A stretch of 64,000 bases of DNA, taken from JARRLC01 sp050290865. GTDB lineage: Bacteria; Pseudomonadota; Alphaproteobacteria; Rhizobiales; Rhodomicrobiaceae. How positions within the stretch are numbered: the stretch's first letter is position 1; every line of letters starts with the position of its first letter. The DNA lies in the NCBI GenBank assembly GCA_050290865.1, contig JBNKIW010000009.1, positions 1 through 64,000 on the forward strand, given 5' to 3'. A program made the position numbers and the translations under genes. This document shows positions 8,953 to 19,955 of this stretch, piece by piece. The notes below the pieces were generated by a model, which saw only the letters and a list, made by a program, of their open reading frames with translations, made no database searches and had not been told where the DNA came from.

Positions 8953-9546
8953 ATGAGCAATCTGAGCGCCGTGATACGGATGGGCCTGCCGGAGACATTC
9001 GGCCCGCGCGAGACGGCTCTGGCAATCGCCGCCTTCAGCGTGCTGGCGCTCGCCTCGGCGCTCGCCCTGGAGCATATCGGCGGCTTTCGCCCCTGCCATC
9101 TGTGTCTCCAGGAGCGCGTCCCCTATTACGCCGCCGTGCCGCTCGCCGTTGCCGCCTTCCTTTTCGCCCGCCCGTGGCCCGCCGTTGCGCGCGCGCTCCT
9201 CGCCGTCGTCACCCTGGCTTTCGTCTACAATGCCGGCCTGGGCATCTATCATTGCGGTGTCGAATGGGGCTGGTGGCCGGGGCCTGACAGTTGTACGGGA
9301 CTGGGAACCATCGCCTCCAATCCGCAGGACCTGATGAAAAGCCTGGCCAAGGGCGGAGGCGTGGTGGTGCGTTGCGACGAGGCGCCGTTGCGTATCCTCG
9401 GACTGTCGCTCGCGGCCTACGGCGCGCTGCTGTCGGCGTTTCTGGCGGTCCTGGCCGGAGCGGGCGCCTGTGGCGTCGATCTCGCGGCGTGGTTGCGGGC
9501 AGTCTTTCCCACGGGGCACGGCCGCTTCGGGCAGGAGACACGCTGA
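8953..9546 (+). CDS. dsbB: Disulfide bond formation protein B
   Basis: DsbB reoxidises periplasmic DsbA and passes the electrons to quinones in the inner membrane. ATG 8953 has AAGGAG about nine bases upstream and gives 197 residues. Four hydrophobic helices are visible. The first periplasmic cysteine pair is CHLC (Cys48-Cys51), directly followed by QERVPYYAA. The second pair, in the large periplasmic loop, is the Cys of GPDSCTGLG and the Cys of VVRCDEAP. Both pairs are intact, so the protein should be active. A DsbA partner is not in the window. Confidence 0.9.
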   Translation: MSNLSAVIRMGLPETFGPRETALAIAAFSVLALASALALEHIGGFRPCHLCLQERVPYYAAVPLAVAAFLFARPWPAVARALLAVVTLAFVYNAGLGIYHCGVEWGWWPGPDSCTGLGTIASNPQDLMKSLAKGGGVVVRCDEAPLRILGLSLAAYGALLSAFLAVLAGAGACGVDLAAWLRAVFPTGHGRFGQETR

Positions 9547-9710
9547 GGGGCGGGTTACCCGGCCTGCGCTGAGAACAAGCGGCGCGCCGGTGCAGCCTTG
9601 CCGCAAGACCCGTTTTACGTGTTGTCCGCAGGTCGTTCCCGCGGCCTGCCTTTTGTCTGCCTCAACTTTGTCGTAGCATTGCGCATCGCTTGAGGAGGTG
9701 GGAGCATTTC

Positions 9711-11081
9711 ATGTCGAACGATCAGCCGCGGCCGCCGCAGCGTTACAGCCGCTTTTCGCGAGCGGAAACCATGCCGCCTCAGCCGCCCGCCGAGCCGAGC
9801 CTGGAGGAAATCGCCGCCCGTGCGCTGAACAAGACCCGTTCGACCAAAGCGCACAACCAGCGGGCCGAGAGTTATGACCGTCAGCCGCCGCCGCCTCCCA
9901 TGGCCGAGTTCGACGAGGTGGCGACCGAGCCTCAGAAGGCCTTCGCCGAACCGCGCCATCTCGCCCCGGCAGCGCGTGATATCGCTCCGCCGCAACGGGA
10001 GACTGCTCCCGCACAGGCCGAGGCCGTTCCGGCACCGCCCGAGGTGACACCTGAACCGCGCCCCGCGCCGCCCGTCACCCGCCGCATAGCCGAGTTGCGG
10101 CCCGCTCAGCGGCCACCCGCTGCGAAACCACAGGAACCCGCCGCCGCTGTCATCCCGGAGCTGGTAACCGGTATTCCTGAACCGGCCGCCGCCATGGACG
10201 AACCGGCCGAATTCGTGCCAACCGAATTCACGCCGGCCGGTGAACAGGAGGTCTCCTCTCCCGAACCCGTAGGGCCGGCGAAGGCCAAACCCAGCAAGGA
10301 AAAGCGCGAAGGGCCGGGCGTTGCCCGCCTTGCTCTCGCCCGTGCCCGCGCCAAGGCGCTTCCGGCGCTCACACAGGCCGCGAGCCGCAGCGCGCTGTGG
10401 GTTGCGCACAATCTCCGCCGCCGCGAGCTGCGCAAGCGCTATGGCGAGGCGCTCACCTTCACCCACAATCGGGTGCTCGACCGGCGCCTGGAACAGCTCT
10501 TTTTCGTGCCGACACTGCGCTCGGCTTGCGTCGCGCCCGTACCCGACCGCCCCATCCTTTATGATGGCCCGGTGCCGGGTACCGTGTTCAACTGGGCGAT
10601 GGCCTTCCTGCCGAAAGATTTGCGCGAATACGCCTTCATCGACTTCCGCGCCGGGTCCGGCCGTCCGATGCTGCTGGCCGCAAGATATCGTTTTGACCGT
10701 ATCATCGGCTTCGAGTACGATGAGCAGAGCTTCGATGATCTGCAGATGAACGTCGCGCATTATCCGCGCTCGCTGATGACCTGCCGCAACATCGACTGCT
10801 ACCGCGGCGATCTCGACGGCATTTCCATCCCCGATCAGCCGAGCGTGCTGTATTTCCAGGCGGCGTGGCGGGAGGACATGATCTCCGGCGTCATGGACTA
10901 TGTCCGCGAGACTTATCGGCAAAGCCCGCGCCCGCTCTATGTCGTGCTGGAAAACGTCGACGATCACGTGGCGCTTGAAGGTGACGGCATTTTCGAGCGC
11001 CTCGAACCGGCCCTGGCGGAACGTGTGAAGTTCCGGCTGCTCAGCCCGATGGAGTTTCAGGTCTACCGCGCGAAAGCCTGA
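9711..11081 (+). CDS. Proline-rich protein with C-terminal methyltransferase-like domain
   Basis: I do not recognise this 456-residue protein. ATG 9711 follows a strong GAGGAGGTGGGAG signal. Residues 1 to about 205 are rich in Pro, Ala and Glu and probably disordered. After a basic stretch (KPSKEKREGPGVARLALARARAK), residues 235-456 look like a folded domain. FIDFRAGSGRPMLLAARY then FDRIIGFEYDEQSFDDL resembles motif I and the acidic loop of class I SAM-dependent methyltransferases. Motif I is altered (FRAGSGR instead of DLGCGxG), and later parts (VLYFQAAWRE, PLYVVLENVD) fit a Rossmann sheet. Methyltransferase activity is therefore only a structural guess. The gene stands alone on the plus strand between dsbB and the CapA-like gene. 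Confidence 0.6.
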   Translation: MSNDQPRPPQRYSRFSRAETMPPQPPAEPSLEEIAARALNKTRSTKAHNQRAESYDRQPPPPPMAEFDEVATEPQKAFAEPRHLAPAARDIAPPQRETAPAQAEAVPAPPEVTPEPRPAPPVTRRIAELRPAQRPPAAKPQEPAAAVIPELVTGIPEPAAAMDEPAEFVPTEFTPAGEQEVSSPEPVGPAKAKPSKEKREGPGVARLALARARAKALPALTQAASRSALWVAHNLRRRELRKRYGEALTFTHNRVLDRRLEQLFFVPTLRSACVAPVPDRPILYDGPVPGTVFNWAMAFLPKDLREYAFIDFRAGSGRPMLLAARYRFDRIIGFEYDEQSFDDLQMNVAHYPRSLMTCRNIDCYRGDLDGISIPDQPSVLYFQAAWREDMISGVMDYVRETYRQSPRPLYVVLENVDDHVALEGDGIFERLEPALAERVKFRLLSPMEFQVYRAKA

Positions 11082-11259
11082 ACAAGGGCCACGCGGTCCG
11101 AAATCGGCGCCCTGAGAGGCACCTGGAACCGGCAGGGGCCCTGTCCCGTGGCGGCGGGTCTACGTCCCTTTCACAATTTCCGGCTGCGCGCGGCCCGCCG
11201 CGAGTGCGGCGTTAGGCATTGAGCGCTAATCTTCGGTTTTGACGGCCGAGGAGATCATC

Positions 11260-12366
11260 GTGAGCGCGATCACACTATGCCTTTGCGGCGACGTGATGCT
11301 GGGGCGGGGCGTCGATCAGATCATGCCCATCCCTGGCGATCCGCAGCTTTACGAGGGCTACGCGGAGTCGGCAGCCTCCTATGTCGCGCTGGCCGAGCAC
11401 AGGAACGGGCCAATCCCGCGATGCTGTCCGCCCGGATATGTCTGGGGCGATGCGCTGGACGAAATCGCCCGCTTCCATCCGCAGGCCCGCATTCTCAATC
11501 TCGAAACCGCGATCACCGCGAGCCGGACGCCGGTCCCGAAAGGCATCAATTACAAGATGGCGCCGCGCAACGCGGCCTGCCTCAAGGAATTCGGCGCCGG
11601 TGTCTGCGGGCTCGCCAACAATCACGTCGCCGACTGGGGGCGCCAGGGGCTGGTCGAGACGCTTGAGGCGCTGGAGGGCCTCGGTGTGCCCTCCGCGGGC
11701 GCCGGGCGGGATCTGGAGGCGGCCATGGCACCCGCCATCCTCGGCGTGGAAGAGACACGCCGCATCCTCGTCTTCGCCTTCGGGCATGAATCCAGCGGCA
11801 TTCCCGATGACTGGGCCGCGGGCGAGACGACACCCGGCCTGGCGCTGCTGCCCGACCTGTCTCCCGCGACAGCGGTGACGGTTGCCGCGCGGATCAACGC
11901 CATCCGCCGCCCCGGCGATCTGGCCGTGGTTTCGATTCACTGGGGTTCGAACTGGGGCTACCGCGTCCCCGAGCGGCAGCGGGCTTTCGCGCACGCCCTC
12001 ATCGACGCGGGCGCCTGCCACGTGCTCCACGGCCATTCTTCGCACCATCCGCGCCCCATCGAGGTTTATCAGGGGCGGCTGATCCTCTATGGCTGCGGAG
12101 ATTTCATTAATGATTACGAGGGGATCGAGGGATACGAGGCATTCCGCGGCGATCTTGCACTCGCCTATCTGCCGCGGTTCGGCGAAGATAACACCCTCGA
12201 AGCCCTCACGCTGCTGCCGTTCCGCATCTGCCGCTTCCGGCTGCAGCGCGCAGATGAGGAGGAAGCCGCATGGCTGCAGGCCACGCTCAATCGCGACAGC
12301 GCCCCTTTCGGCACATGCGTCACCCGCGCGCCGGACGGGCACTTGGCCGCGAGTTGGCCCCGTTGA
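11260..12366 (+). CDS. CapA-family (PGA_cap) metallophosphatase-like protein
   Basis: The family is named after CapA, a factor in poly-gamma-glutamate capsule synthesis, and has a calcineurin-like phosphoesterase fold. GTG 11260 with GAGGAGA seven bases upstream gives 368 residues beginning MSAITLCLCGDVMLGRG, where GDVMLGR is the N-terminal metal-binding signature. LNLETAIT, GLANNHVADWG, SIHWGSNWGY and the C-terminal HGHSSHHPRP supply the remaining conserved metal ligands. No signal peptide is seen, so it is probably cytoplasmic. No capsule genes are nearby, so a role in poly-glutamate synthesis is not supported; the true substrate is unknown. Confidence 0.85.
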   Translation: MSAITLCLCGDVMLGRGVDQIMPIPGDPQLYEGYAESAASYVALAEHRNGPIPRCCPPGYVWGDALDEIARFHPQARILNLETAITASRTPVPKGINYKMAPRNAACLKEFGAGVCGLANNHVADWGRQGLVETLEALEGLGVPSAGAGRDLEAAMAPAILGVEETRRILVFAFGHESSGIPDDWAAGETTPGLALLPDLSPATAVTVAARINAIRRPGDLAVVSIHWGSNWGYRVPERQRAFAHALIDAGACHVLHGHSSHHPRPIEVYQGRLILYGCGDFINDYEGIEGYEAFRGDLALAYLPRFGEDNTLEALTLLPFRICRFRLQRADEEEAAWLQATLNRDSAPFGTCVTRAPDGHLAASWPR

Positions 12367-12427
12367 ACCTCCCGAAAGCTTCCTTTCCTATTCTGGCACG
12401 CATCATGGATGAAACAGGGAGGACGCA

Positions 12428-12943
12428 TTGGCCGGTTTTGCACGACTTGCGCCCCCCTTGCGGCGCCTCTTCATCCGCTTCGACGAGGCCGAAGCCGCCG
12501 ACGCCACGCTCCGGATCGCTCACGGCTATTGGAACATGAAGCGGGACGCGCATGTTCTGCCCCGCCTGACCGACATCAGTCTCGACGAACTCATTGCCTA
12601 CAAGTCGTGCCTGTTTCTTTTCGAGAAGCATGAGGGCGGAGACTGGAGCCTGCGTTTTACCGGCGACCGGGTGCGCGACGAATTCGTCTCACGCAACGGC
12701 TGGCCGCGGCTTTCCTCGCTCGTGAACCGTCGCCTCGCCGTTCGCCTCCGCCGCCTTTTCCGCCATGTCGAGGAGAGGACGATGCCGGTCTCGGCAACCT
12801 TCACGGCCCGGGGCCGCAGTGTCGAAATCTTCGTGGCGCCGCTCTCCACCGCCCGGCGCGAGGTTGGCGCGATCCTTGGCGGCCTTGCCGGAACCGGACC
12901 GGCGCGATCGCCTCTGTCGGCAGATCGCCCCGGCCAGGGTTGA
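12428..12943 (+). CDS. PAS-like (PAS_5-type) hypothetical protein
   Basis: This 171-residue protein starts at TTG 12428, preceded by AGGGAGGACG; no in-frame ATG exists until well inside the domain. The layout YWNMKRDAHVLPRLTDISLDEL then SCLFLFEKHEGGDWSLRFTGDRV resembles the alphaproteobacterial PAS_5 family, small proteins with a PAS-like sensory fold and no output domain. The C-terminal part (VSATFTARGRSVEIFVAPL) fits the final PAS strands. It lies 62 bases after the CapA-like gene on the same strand and may be cotranscribed. Ligand and partner are unknown. Confidence 0.6.
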   Translation: MAGFARLAPPLRRLFIRFDEAEAADATLRIAHGYWNMKRDAHVLPRLTDISLDELIAYKSCLFLFEKHEGGDWSLRFTGDRVRDEFVSRNGWPRLSSLVNRRLAVRLRRLFRHVEERTMPVSATFTARGRSVEIFVAPLSTARREVGAILGGLAGTGPARSPLSADRPGQG

Positions 12944-13119
12944 GAGGGCGGTGGATCCGGATCTGGCCCGCCATCCTCCCGCCGCTCCACCGGTAGGACA
13001 AAGGCGCCGCCATCCGCGGCAGCCAGTATCCCGCTCATGTATTTACGCTGACAAACGGCCTCCCCCCGTGCCAGCCATGAACGCCAGATAATTCTTGTTT
13101 TTTTGTTCTAGCTTCACAC

Positions 13120-13155
13120 GAGCGCTTGACAACTTCCTCCAGGAATTGAGCGCTC
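13120..13155. repeat. Nested inverted repeat downstream of the 13168 gene
   Basis: GAGCGCT (13120-13126) pairs with AGCGCTC (13149-13155), and inside it TTCC pairs with GGAA (TTCCTCCAGGAA). It sits 13 bases past the stop of the minus-strand methyltransferase gene. No T run follows on that strand, so it is not a standard intrinsic terminator. It could stabilise a 3' end or be an operator. Confidence 0.4.
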
Positions 13156-13167
13156 AAGATCAGAAGG

Positions 13168-14118
13168 CTAGTGCAGCAGCTTCACTTCGTTGCCGCTGAT
13201 GCGCCGGAACCGTCTTTCGTACTGCCGCTCCGCGCCGCTGGTTATGGAAATCAGCTTGTCGAGAGGCCTCTGCCGGACCTCTTCTTCGGTCCTCGAAATG
13301 AAGAGTTCGGCGTGCAGCAGCCCGTCGCTCTCCTTGCCTGCAGGGCTGATGCCCATGGCGTTCAGCTTCTTGACCGTCGCATCGAACTCCTGCCGCGAAT
13401 GGAAGCGCCGCTGCACGAAGGTGATGCCTTCCAGTTTCTCCGTAACAAGTCCGTGTCGTGCAAGCTCGGCGGCAACCCCCTCGAAGGAGTACATGCGGAG
13501 CACGAACGAGACGACGACCGGCGGCTTCCTGCGCCTGTCGGTCTGGCATGCCATGATATTTGCGAATGTGCGGTGCGAAACATACCCCACGCAGCCCGTG
13601 GAGATGATCATGTCGGCATCCCGCATGACGGCGCGGTCTGCTTCATTCGGCGTGCCGTTTTCCAGGTTGCTGTTGACCGCGTCCTTAAGCAGCCCGACAC
13701 TCTTCGCGTAAGAGGTCGCGGGCTTCGAAGTATCGATGCCGTAGAACTCAGCATTGCACAGCTTTGGCCACGCAGCGAAATAATTCCTGTCGAGCTCCTT
13801 CAGTCTATCCGAAGCTACGCCGTACATGTGCGGACAGGAATACCGCCCTGTCAAATCGTCGATAGCGAATGGATGCTGTACCAACGCGCTATTGATGCCG
13901 TAGGAGCAACCGACATCCAGTACTTTCACCGGTTCGGTTTGTGACGCCGAACGTGCGCTAATGATGGAACGGAAGGGTATCTTCGCGAGGTCTGGAATAA
14001 CGTAATCAAGACCACACAAGACCCGGAAGTATTCACGCGGATCAGATTCTCGATAAATGTCATCGAAATCGGCCTTGCCGGAGCTGCCAACTGCAACGTC
14101 GGTGCCGAGAATACTCAT
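13168..14118 (-). CDS. Putative class I SAM-dependent methyltransferase
   Basis: A very strong ribosome-binding site (AAAAGGAGGTGAA) directly precedes ATG 14118, giving 316 residues; an open extension to 14169 is unlikely to be used. Around residue 70, VKVLDVGCSYGINSALV matches SAM-binding motif I, and AEFYGIDTSKPATSYAKSVG fits the following acidic loop. ADMIISTGCVGYVSH resembles motif IV. Substrate and pathway are unknown. The gene and its flanks are visibly richer in A and T than the neighbouring DNA, and it stands alone between unrelated genes, which hints at horizontal acquisition. No mobile-element gene is next to it. Confidence 0.65.
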   Translation of the reverse strand: MSILGTDVAVGSSGKADFDDIYRESDPREYFRVLCGLDYVIPDLAKIPFRSIISARSASQTEPVKVLDVGCSYGINSALVQHPFAIDDLTGRYSCPHMYGVASDRLKELDRNYFAAWPKLCNAEFYGIDTSKPATSYAKSVGLLKDAVNSNLENGTPNEADRAVMRDADMIISTGCVGYVSHRTFANIMACQTDRRRKPPVVVSFVLRMYSFEGVAAELARHGLVTEKLEGITFVQRRFHSRQEFDATVKKLNAMGISPAGKESDGLLHAELFISRTEEEVRQRPLDKLISITSGAERQYERRFRRISGNEVKLLH

Positions 14119-14197
14119 TTCACCTCCTTTTCCGCTTAGGCGCGGACACATACTTTCAGAATTTGACACGGATTATGAAACCGCGGTAAGACATTAC

Positions 14198-14220
14198 GTG
14201 GACAACATGGGCATGTCCAC
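14198..14220. promoter_or_regulatory. Inverted repeat upstream of the methyltransferase gene
   Basis: GTGGACA (14198-14204) and TGTCCAC (14214-14220) form a perfect 7+7 inverted repeat with a 9-base spacer, about 80 bases upstream of the start at 14118 in an AT-richer stretch. Position and symmetry fit a dimeric regulator site. No known consensus is matched. Confidence 0.35.
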
Positions 14221-14343
14221 CCCAATGCATTCATTCTTCATTAAGGATCGACTGTTGCGGCAGAAACGACTGGCGTGTTTGCCGCTATGATCCCCGACGC
14301 TTAGCGGCAAATTTGCGGCTATTGTGCGGCAAATCAGCCGACG

Positions 14344-16740
<2,397 letters not shown>

Positions 16741-16871
16741 GGGGCGAATATGGCGCGGATGGACCGGTTTGGCGAGGCCCAAACACCCGATATCCGGTCC
16801 GAATTGACGGGCTCGGATGCCAGCCGCTTCAACATTCGAGGGGAATTCGGCGTGGAAGTCGAGCAGGAGTC

Positions 16872-18689
16872 TCAGTCGCCGCGATTTGCGCGTAACTCGT
16901 CGATATAGGGCGAATGGCCGGAATGCAGGATGACGAGCACGTCTTCCGCGCGCGTCATGGCGACGTAGAGATCGCTGCGTTCGTCCAGATGCGGCTTGTA
17001 AGGCAAGAGATCCGTCCAGAGCAGAACGACGATACGGAACTGCAGGCCGCGCGATCCCTTGACGGTCATGATGCGCACGCCTTTGTCCTCCAGCCTGCCG
17101 ACGGTTGCCGCTCGTCTGCTCAGCCAGACCGCGCGGGTGAAGCCGTTGAGCCGCTCGCAGAGCAGGTCCATCGCGTCTTGACGTATGCGCGGATAAAGTA
17201 TGCCGATGTCATGCGGGGCGACGGGCTCGCGGGCCCCGCGGATCCTGATACCGCCGCGCAGCCATTCCTCGATACGCGCGGCCGCGTAGCTGCTCTCGTC
17301 CCGCGCGTCTTTCAGGCAGACGATCTCCGGCTCCGGACCGTTGCGGATCGCCTTGTCCGGATCGACCGGCAGCGCCAGGACGCCCATGTCGCCGGCTGCC
17401 TGCCCGCGCTTCGGCCGCGCCGCGAAAGGGTGTGCGGCACGCAGGATTTCAACGGTGTTGCGGTAGTTCTTATCGAGATCAAAATTGGCGTTCACGGTGC
17501 GCCCGCGCGCATTGACGCCCGCGTCGGCCCAGGTGAATTTCCGCGCCCGGTAAAGCGACTGGCTGCCGTCGCCCACAATCAGCAGGTCGCCACCCTCCGG
17601 GTCCTTGAGCGCGAGCTTGGCGCAGCGGAACCAGGGACGGGGCCAGTCCTGCCCCTCGTCAATCAGCACGGCATCGTACCGGCCGCTGTCCCGGCTGCCC
17701 GCGTTGAGTGAAGCCAGCAGGCGCTCGCCATAGGCGTCGTCGCTCTCGTCCGGGCGAAACCCGGCGCCGTTCCTGCTGCCCCATTTGTGGAAATGCACGG
17801 CGTCGATGTTCGGATGACCTTCCACGGTCGCCGCCAGCCAGGACGCGAGCAGCTTGTTGTAGCACAACAGCAGAATGCGTTTGTCGGGGTCTTCCGCCAG
17901 CAGCTTCGCCCGTGCGATCAGCAGCACCGTCTTGCCCGAGCCCGCCACGCCGTAGATGACGCGGTGGCCACTGCCGATGGCGCGGGCGTTGCGTTCCTGG
18001 CGCAGATCGAGCACCGCCAGCTCCGTTTCCGACTGGCGGAGCACCACCTCGGGGTGAATGATGCTGCGGATGATATCCACCTGTTGCGGCGTCAGCCTCG
18101 GAAATGGCCACCAGGGATCGAAGAATGATTTCAGCCGCGCCGCCAGTTCCTGCGGCCCGAGGGCGTCCCATTCGCCGAATTGATCTTTCGTGGCCGTCTT
18201 GGCCGCCGGGAAAATCTCCGCCAGCGCCTCGCGTCCCTTCTCCAACTGGGCGCGATTGATGTTGGTGAGGATGGACATGTAGCCGAGCGGAAAGGCGAGA
18301 CGGTTTCGATAGGTCCCCTCGGTCCGCAGCAGACGGCGCGCCTGCGGATGCTCCTGGATCTTGTTCATGGCGAGGCACATATAGCCGCGCGCCTGCTCGC
18401 CGGGGTGCTTCGCGACGGCCTCCCTGCCGCGCCGGACCAGCGTGACCGACGTCGGACTGACCTGCTTTAGCTCCGCCTGCCACCAGCCCTTGACCTCGAT
18501 CACCAGCACGCCGAAATCGGGCAGGATGACGATGAAATCCGGATGCCGGTGGCGGACCACCGGCTCGTAATAGACGATGCAGTCTTCCGGCAATCTTTGC
18601 AGCAGGGCGAACACGCGCCGCTCACCCGCCGTGATGCGCTCGCCGCCCCAGTTCCGCCCGGGCAGAGTTTCGGGAATCATGACCGCCAT
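16872..18689 (-). CDS. NERD-domain superfamily 1 helicase
   Basis: This 605-residue protein starts at ATG 18689 after GAGGAAG. Residues about 20-130 form a nuclease-related (NERD) domain: PDFIVILPDFGVLVIEVKGW carries the D...ExK pattern of restriction-like nucleases. From about residue 225 a UvrD/Rep-like SF1 helicase follows, with Walker A IYGVAGSGKT, Walker B AVLIDEGQDWP, a later YRNTVEILRA, and MTVKGSRGLQF and LYVAMTRAEDVLVIL motifs near the C-terminus. NERD helicases are scattered in bacteria and their roles are mostly undefined; repair and defence have both been proposed. It lies upstream of uvrB on the same strand with a gap of about 130 bases. Confidence 0.85.
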   Translation of the reverse strand: MAVMIPETLPGRNWGGERITAGERRVFALLQRLPEDCIVYYEPVVRHRHPDFIVILPDFGVLVIEVKGWWQAELKQVSPTSVTLVRRGREAVAKHPGEQARGYMCLAMNKIQEHPQARRLLRTEGTYRNRLAFPLGYMSILTNINRAQLEKGREALAEIFPAAKTATKDQFGEWDALGPQELAARLKSFFDPWWPFPRLTPQQVDIIRSIIHPEVVLRQSETELAVLDLRQERNARAIGSGHRVIYGVAGSGKTVLLIARAKLLAEDPDKRILLLCYNKLLASWLAATVEGHPNIDAVHFHKWGSRNGAGFRPDESDDAYGERLLASLNAGSRDSGRYDAVLIDEGQDWPRPWFRCAKLALKDPEGGDLLIVGDGSQSLYRARKFTWADAGVNARGRTVNANFDLDKNYRNTVEILRAAHPFAARPKRGQAAGDMGVLALPVDPDKAIRNGPEPEIVCLKDARDESSYAAARIEEWLRGGIRIRGAREPVAPHDIGILYPRIRQDAMDLLCERLNGFTRAVWLSRRAATVGRLEDKGVRIMTVKGSRGLQFRIVVLLWTDLLPYKPHLDERSDLYVAMTRAEDVLVILHSGHSPYIDELRANRGD

Positions 18690-18914
18690 TGCTGCTTCCT
18701 CCCGCGCACGAAGATGCTCACCCCGAACGGAAAAAGCGTTAATCGCCGGAAATAAGGACGCCCGGGCCTCTGCGAAATGATGGCGCATGCGCGCGGTGAC
18801 GCCAATGCGGGAATGCGAGACGCGGGAGGTGGTGGAGGCCGGCGCCGGCCGGCGTTGAACCCGAATTTAAGCCCGCCGGTCTATCCTCCACCTCGCCATC
18901 GGGGCGGTTTTGCC

Positions 18915-18943
18915 TTGACAGCCCGTACTTAGTGGCGAACTAT
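18915..18943 (+). promoter_or_regulatory. Candidate promoter of the cysTWA operon
   Basis: TTGACA (18915-18920) is a perfect -35 box, followed after 17 bases by AACTAT (18938-18943), a weak -10. It points towards cysT and would leave a leader of about 135 bases. No cysteine regulator site was recognised. Confidence 0.4.
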
Positions 18944-19086
18944 TCGTTCTACAAATGGAACCTGTGCTTTTTGCGCGCCATGTGGCGTGCGAGACGATGC
19001 TTGAACAACTGATGCAGCCAGCCGGGAAATGCCACCATTCGTCTTCGGCAGAGTGAGGGGACGGCGGGAATTTGACGAGGACGACC

Positions 19087-19947
19087 GTGGCCGAGACATT
19101 TCGCATCCTGCTGCCGAGCCCCAGGCGGCGACAGAGCGTCATCCCCGGCTTCGGCCTGACGCTCGGCGTCACGCTCACCTGGCTCAGTCTCATCGTGCTG
19201 CTGCCGCTCGCCGGGCTGTTCGTTAAAACGTCCGAGCTGAGCCTCGCGCAATTCTGGGCGATCATCGCCAGCCCCCGCACGCTGAACGCCCTGAAGCTGA
19301 GCTTCGGCCTCGCACTCGCCGCCGCCGTGGTGAATACCGTGTCCGGCGCCATCGTCGTCTGGGCGCTGGTCCGCTACCGCTTTCCGCTGCGCCGCGTTTT
19401 CGATGCCGTGGTGGATGTGCCCTTCGCACTGCCGACCGCGGTCGCGGGCATAGCGCTGACGGCGCTTTTCGCCAAGAACGGCTGGCTCGGCGCGCCGCTG
19501 GCTGCCATCGGCATCGAAGTCGCCTTCACCCCGCTCGGCATTCTGGTCGCGCTCATCTTCGTGGGCCTGCCTTTCGTCGTGCGCACCGTGCAGCCCGTGC
19601 TTCAAGAGCTGGAACCGGACGTCGAGGAAGCCGCCGCGAGCCTTGGCGCTTCCCGGCTGCAGACCATGACGCGGGTCATTCTGCCCGCCCTGACGCCCGC
19701 GCTGCTCACCGGCTTCTCGCTCGCCTTCGCGCGCGGCGTCGGCGAATATGGCTCGGTGATCTTCATTGCCGGCAACCTGCCGAACGTATCGGAGATCGCG
19801 CCACTCCTGGTCATCACGCGGCTGGAGGAGTTCCGCTACGCCGACGCCACAGCCATCGCGCTCGTGATGCTGGTGGCGTCCTTCATCCTCCTTTTCGTCA
19901 TCAACCGCCTGCAGCGCTGGTCCGAGCTGCGCACGGGCGGGCCTTGA
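19087..19947 (+). CDS. cysT: Sulfate ABC transporter permease CysT
   Basis: CysT (CysU) is one of the two membrane subunits of the sulfate/thiosulfate importer. GTG 19087 has GAGGA five bases upstream; TTG 19072 is in the same frame and also possible. The protein has about six transmembrane helices and the ABC permease EAA loop EEAAASLGASRLQTMTRVILP, which contacts the ATPase. VVDVPFALPTAVAGIALTALF and YGSVIFIAGNLP are typical CysT segments. CysW and cysA follow directly. No sulfate-binding protein gene is adjacent, so the periplasmic component must be encoded elsewhere. Confidence 0.93.
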   Translation: MAETFRILLPSPRRRQSVIPGFGLTLGVTLTWLSLIVLLPLAGLFVKTSELSLAQFWAIIASPRTLNALKLSFGLALAAAVVNTVSGAIVVWALVRYRFPLRRVFDAVVDVPFALPTAVAGIALTALFAKNGWLGAPLAAIGIEVAFTPLGILVALIFVGLPFVVRTVQPVLQELEPDVEEAAASLGASRLQTMTRVILPALTPALLTGFSLAFARGVGEYGSVIFIAGNLPNVSEIAPLLVITRLEEFRYADATAIALVMLVASFILLFVINRLQRWSELRTGGP

Positions 19948-19955
19948 GGCAGGCC

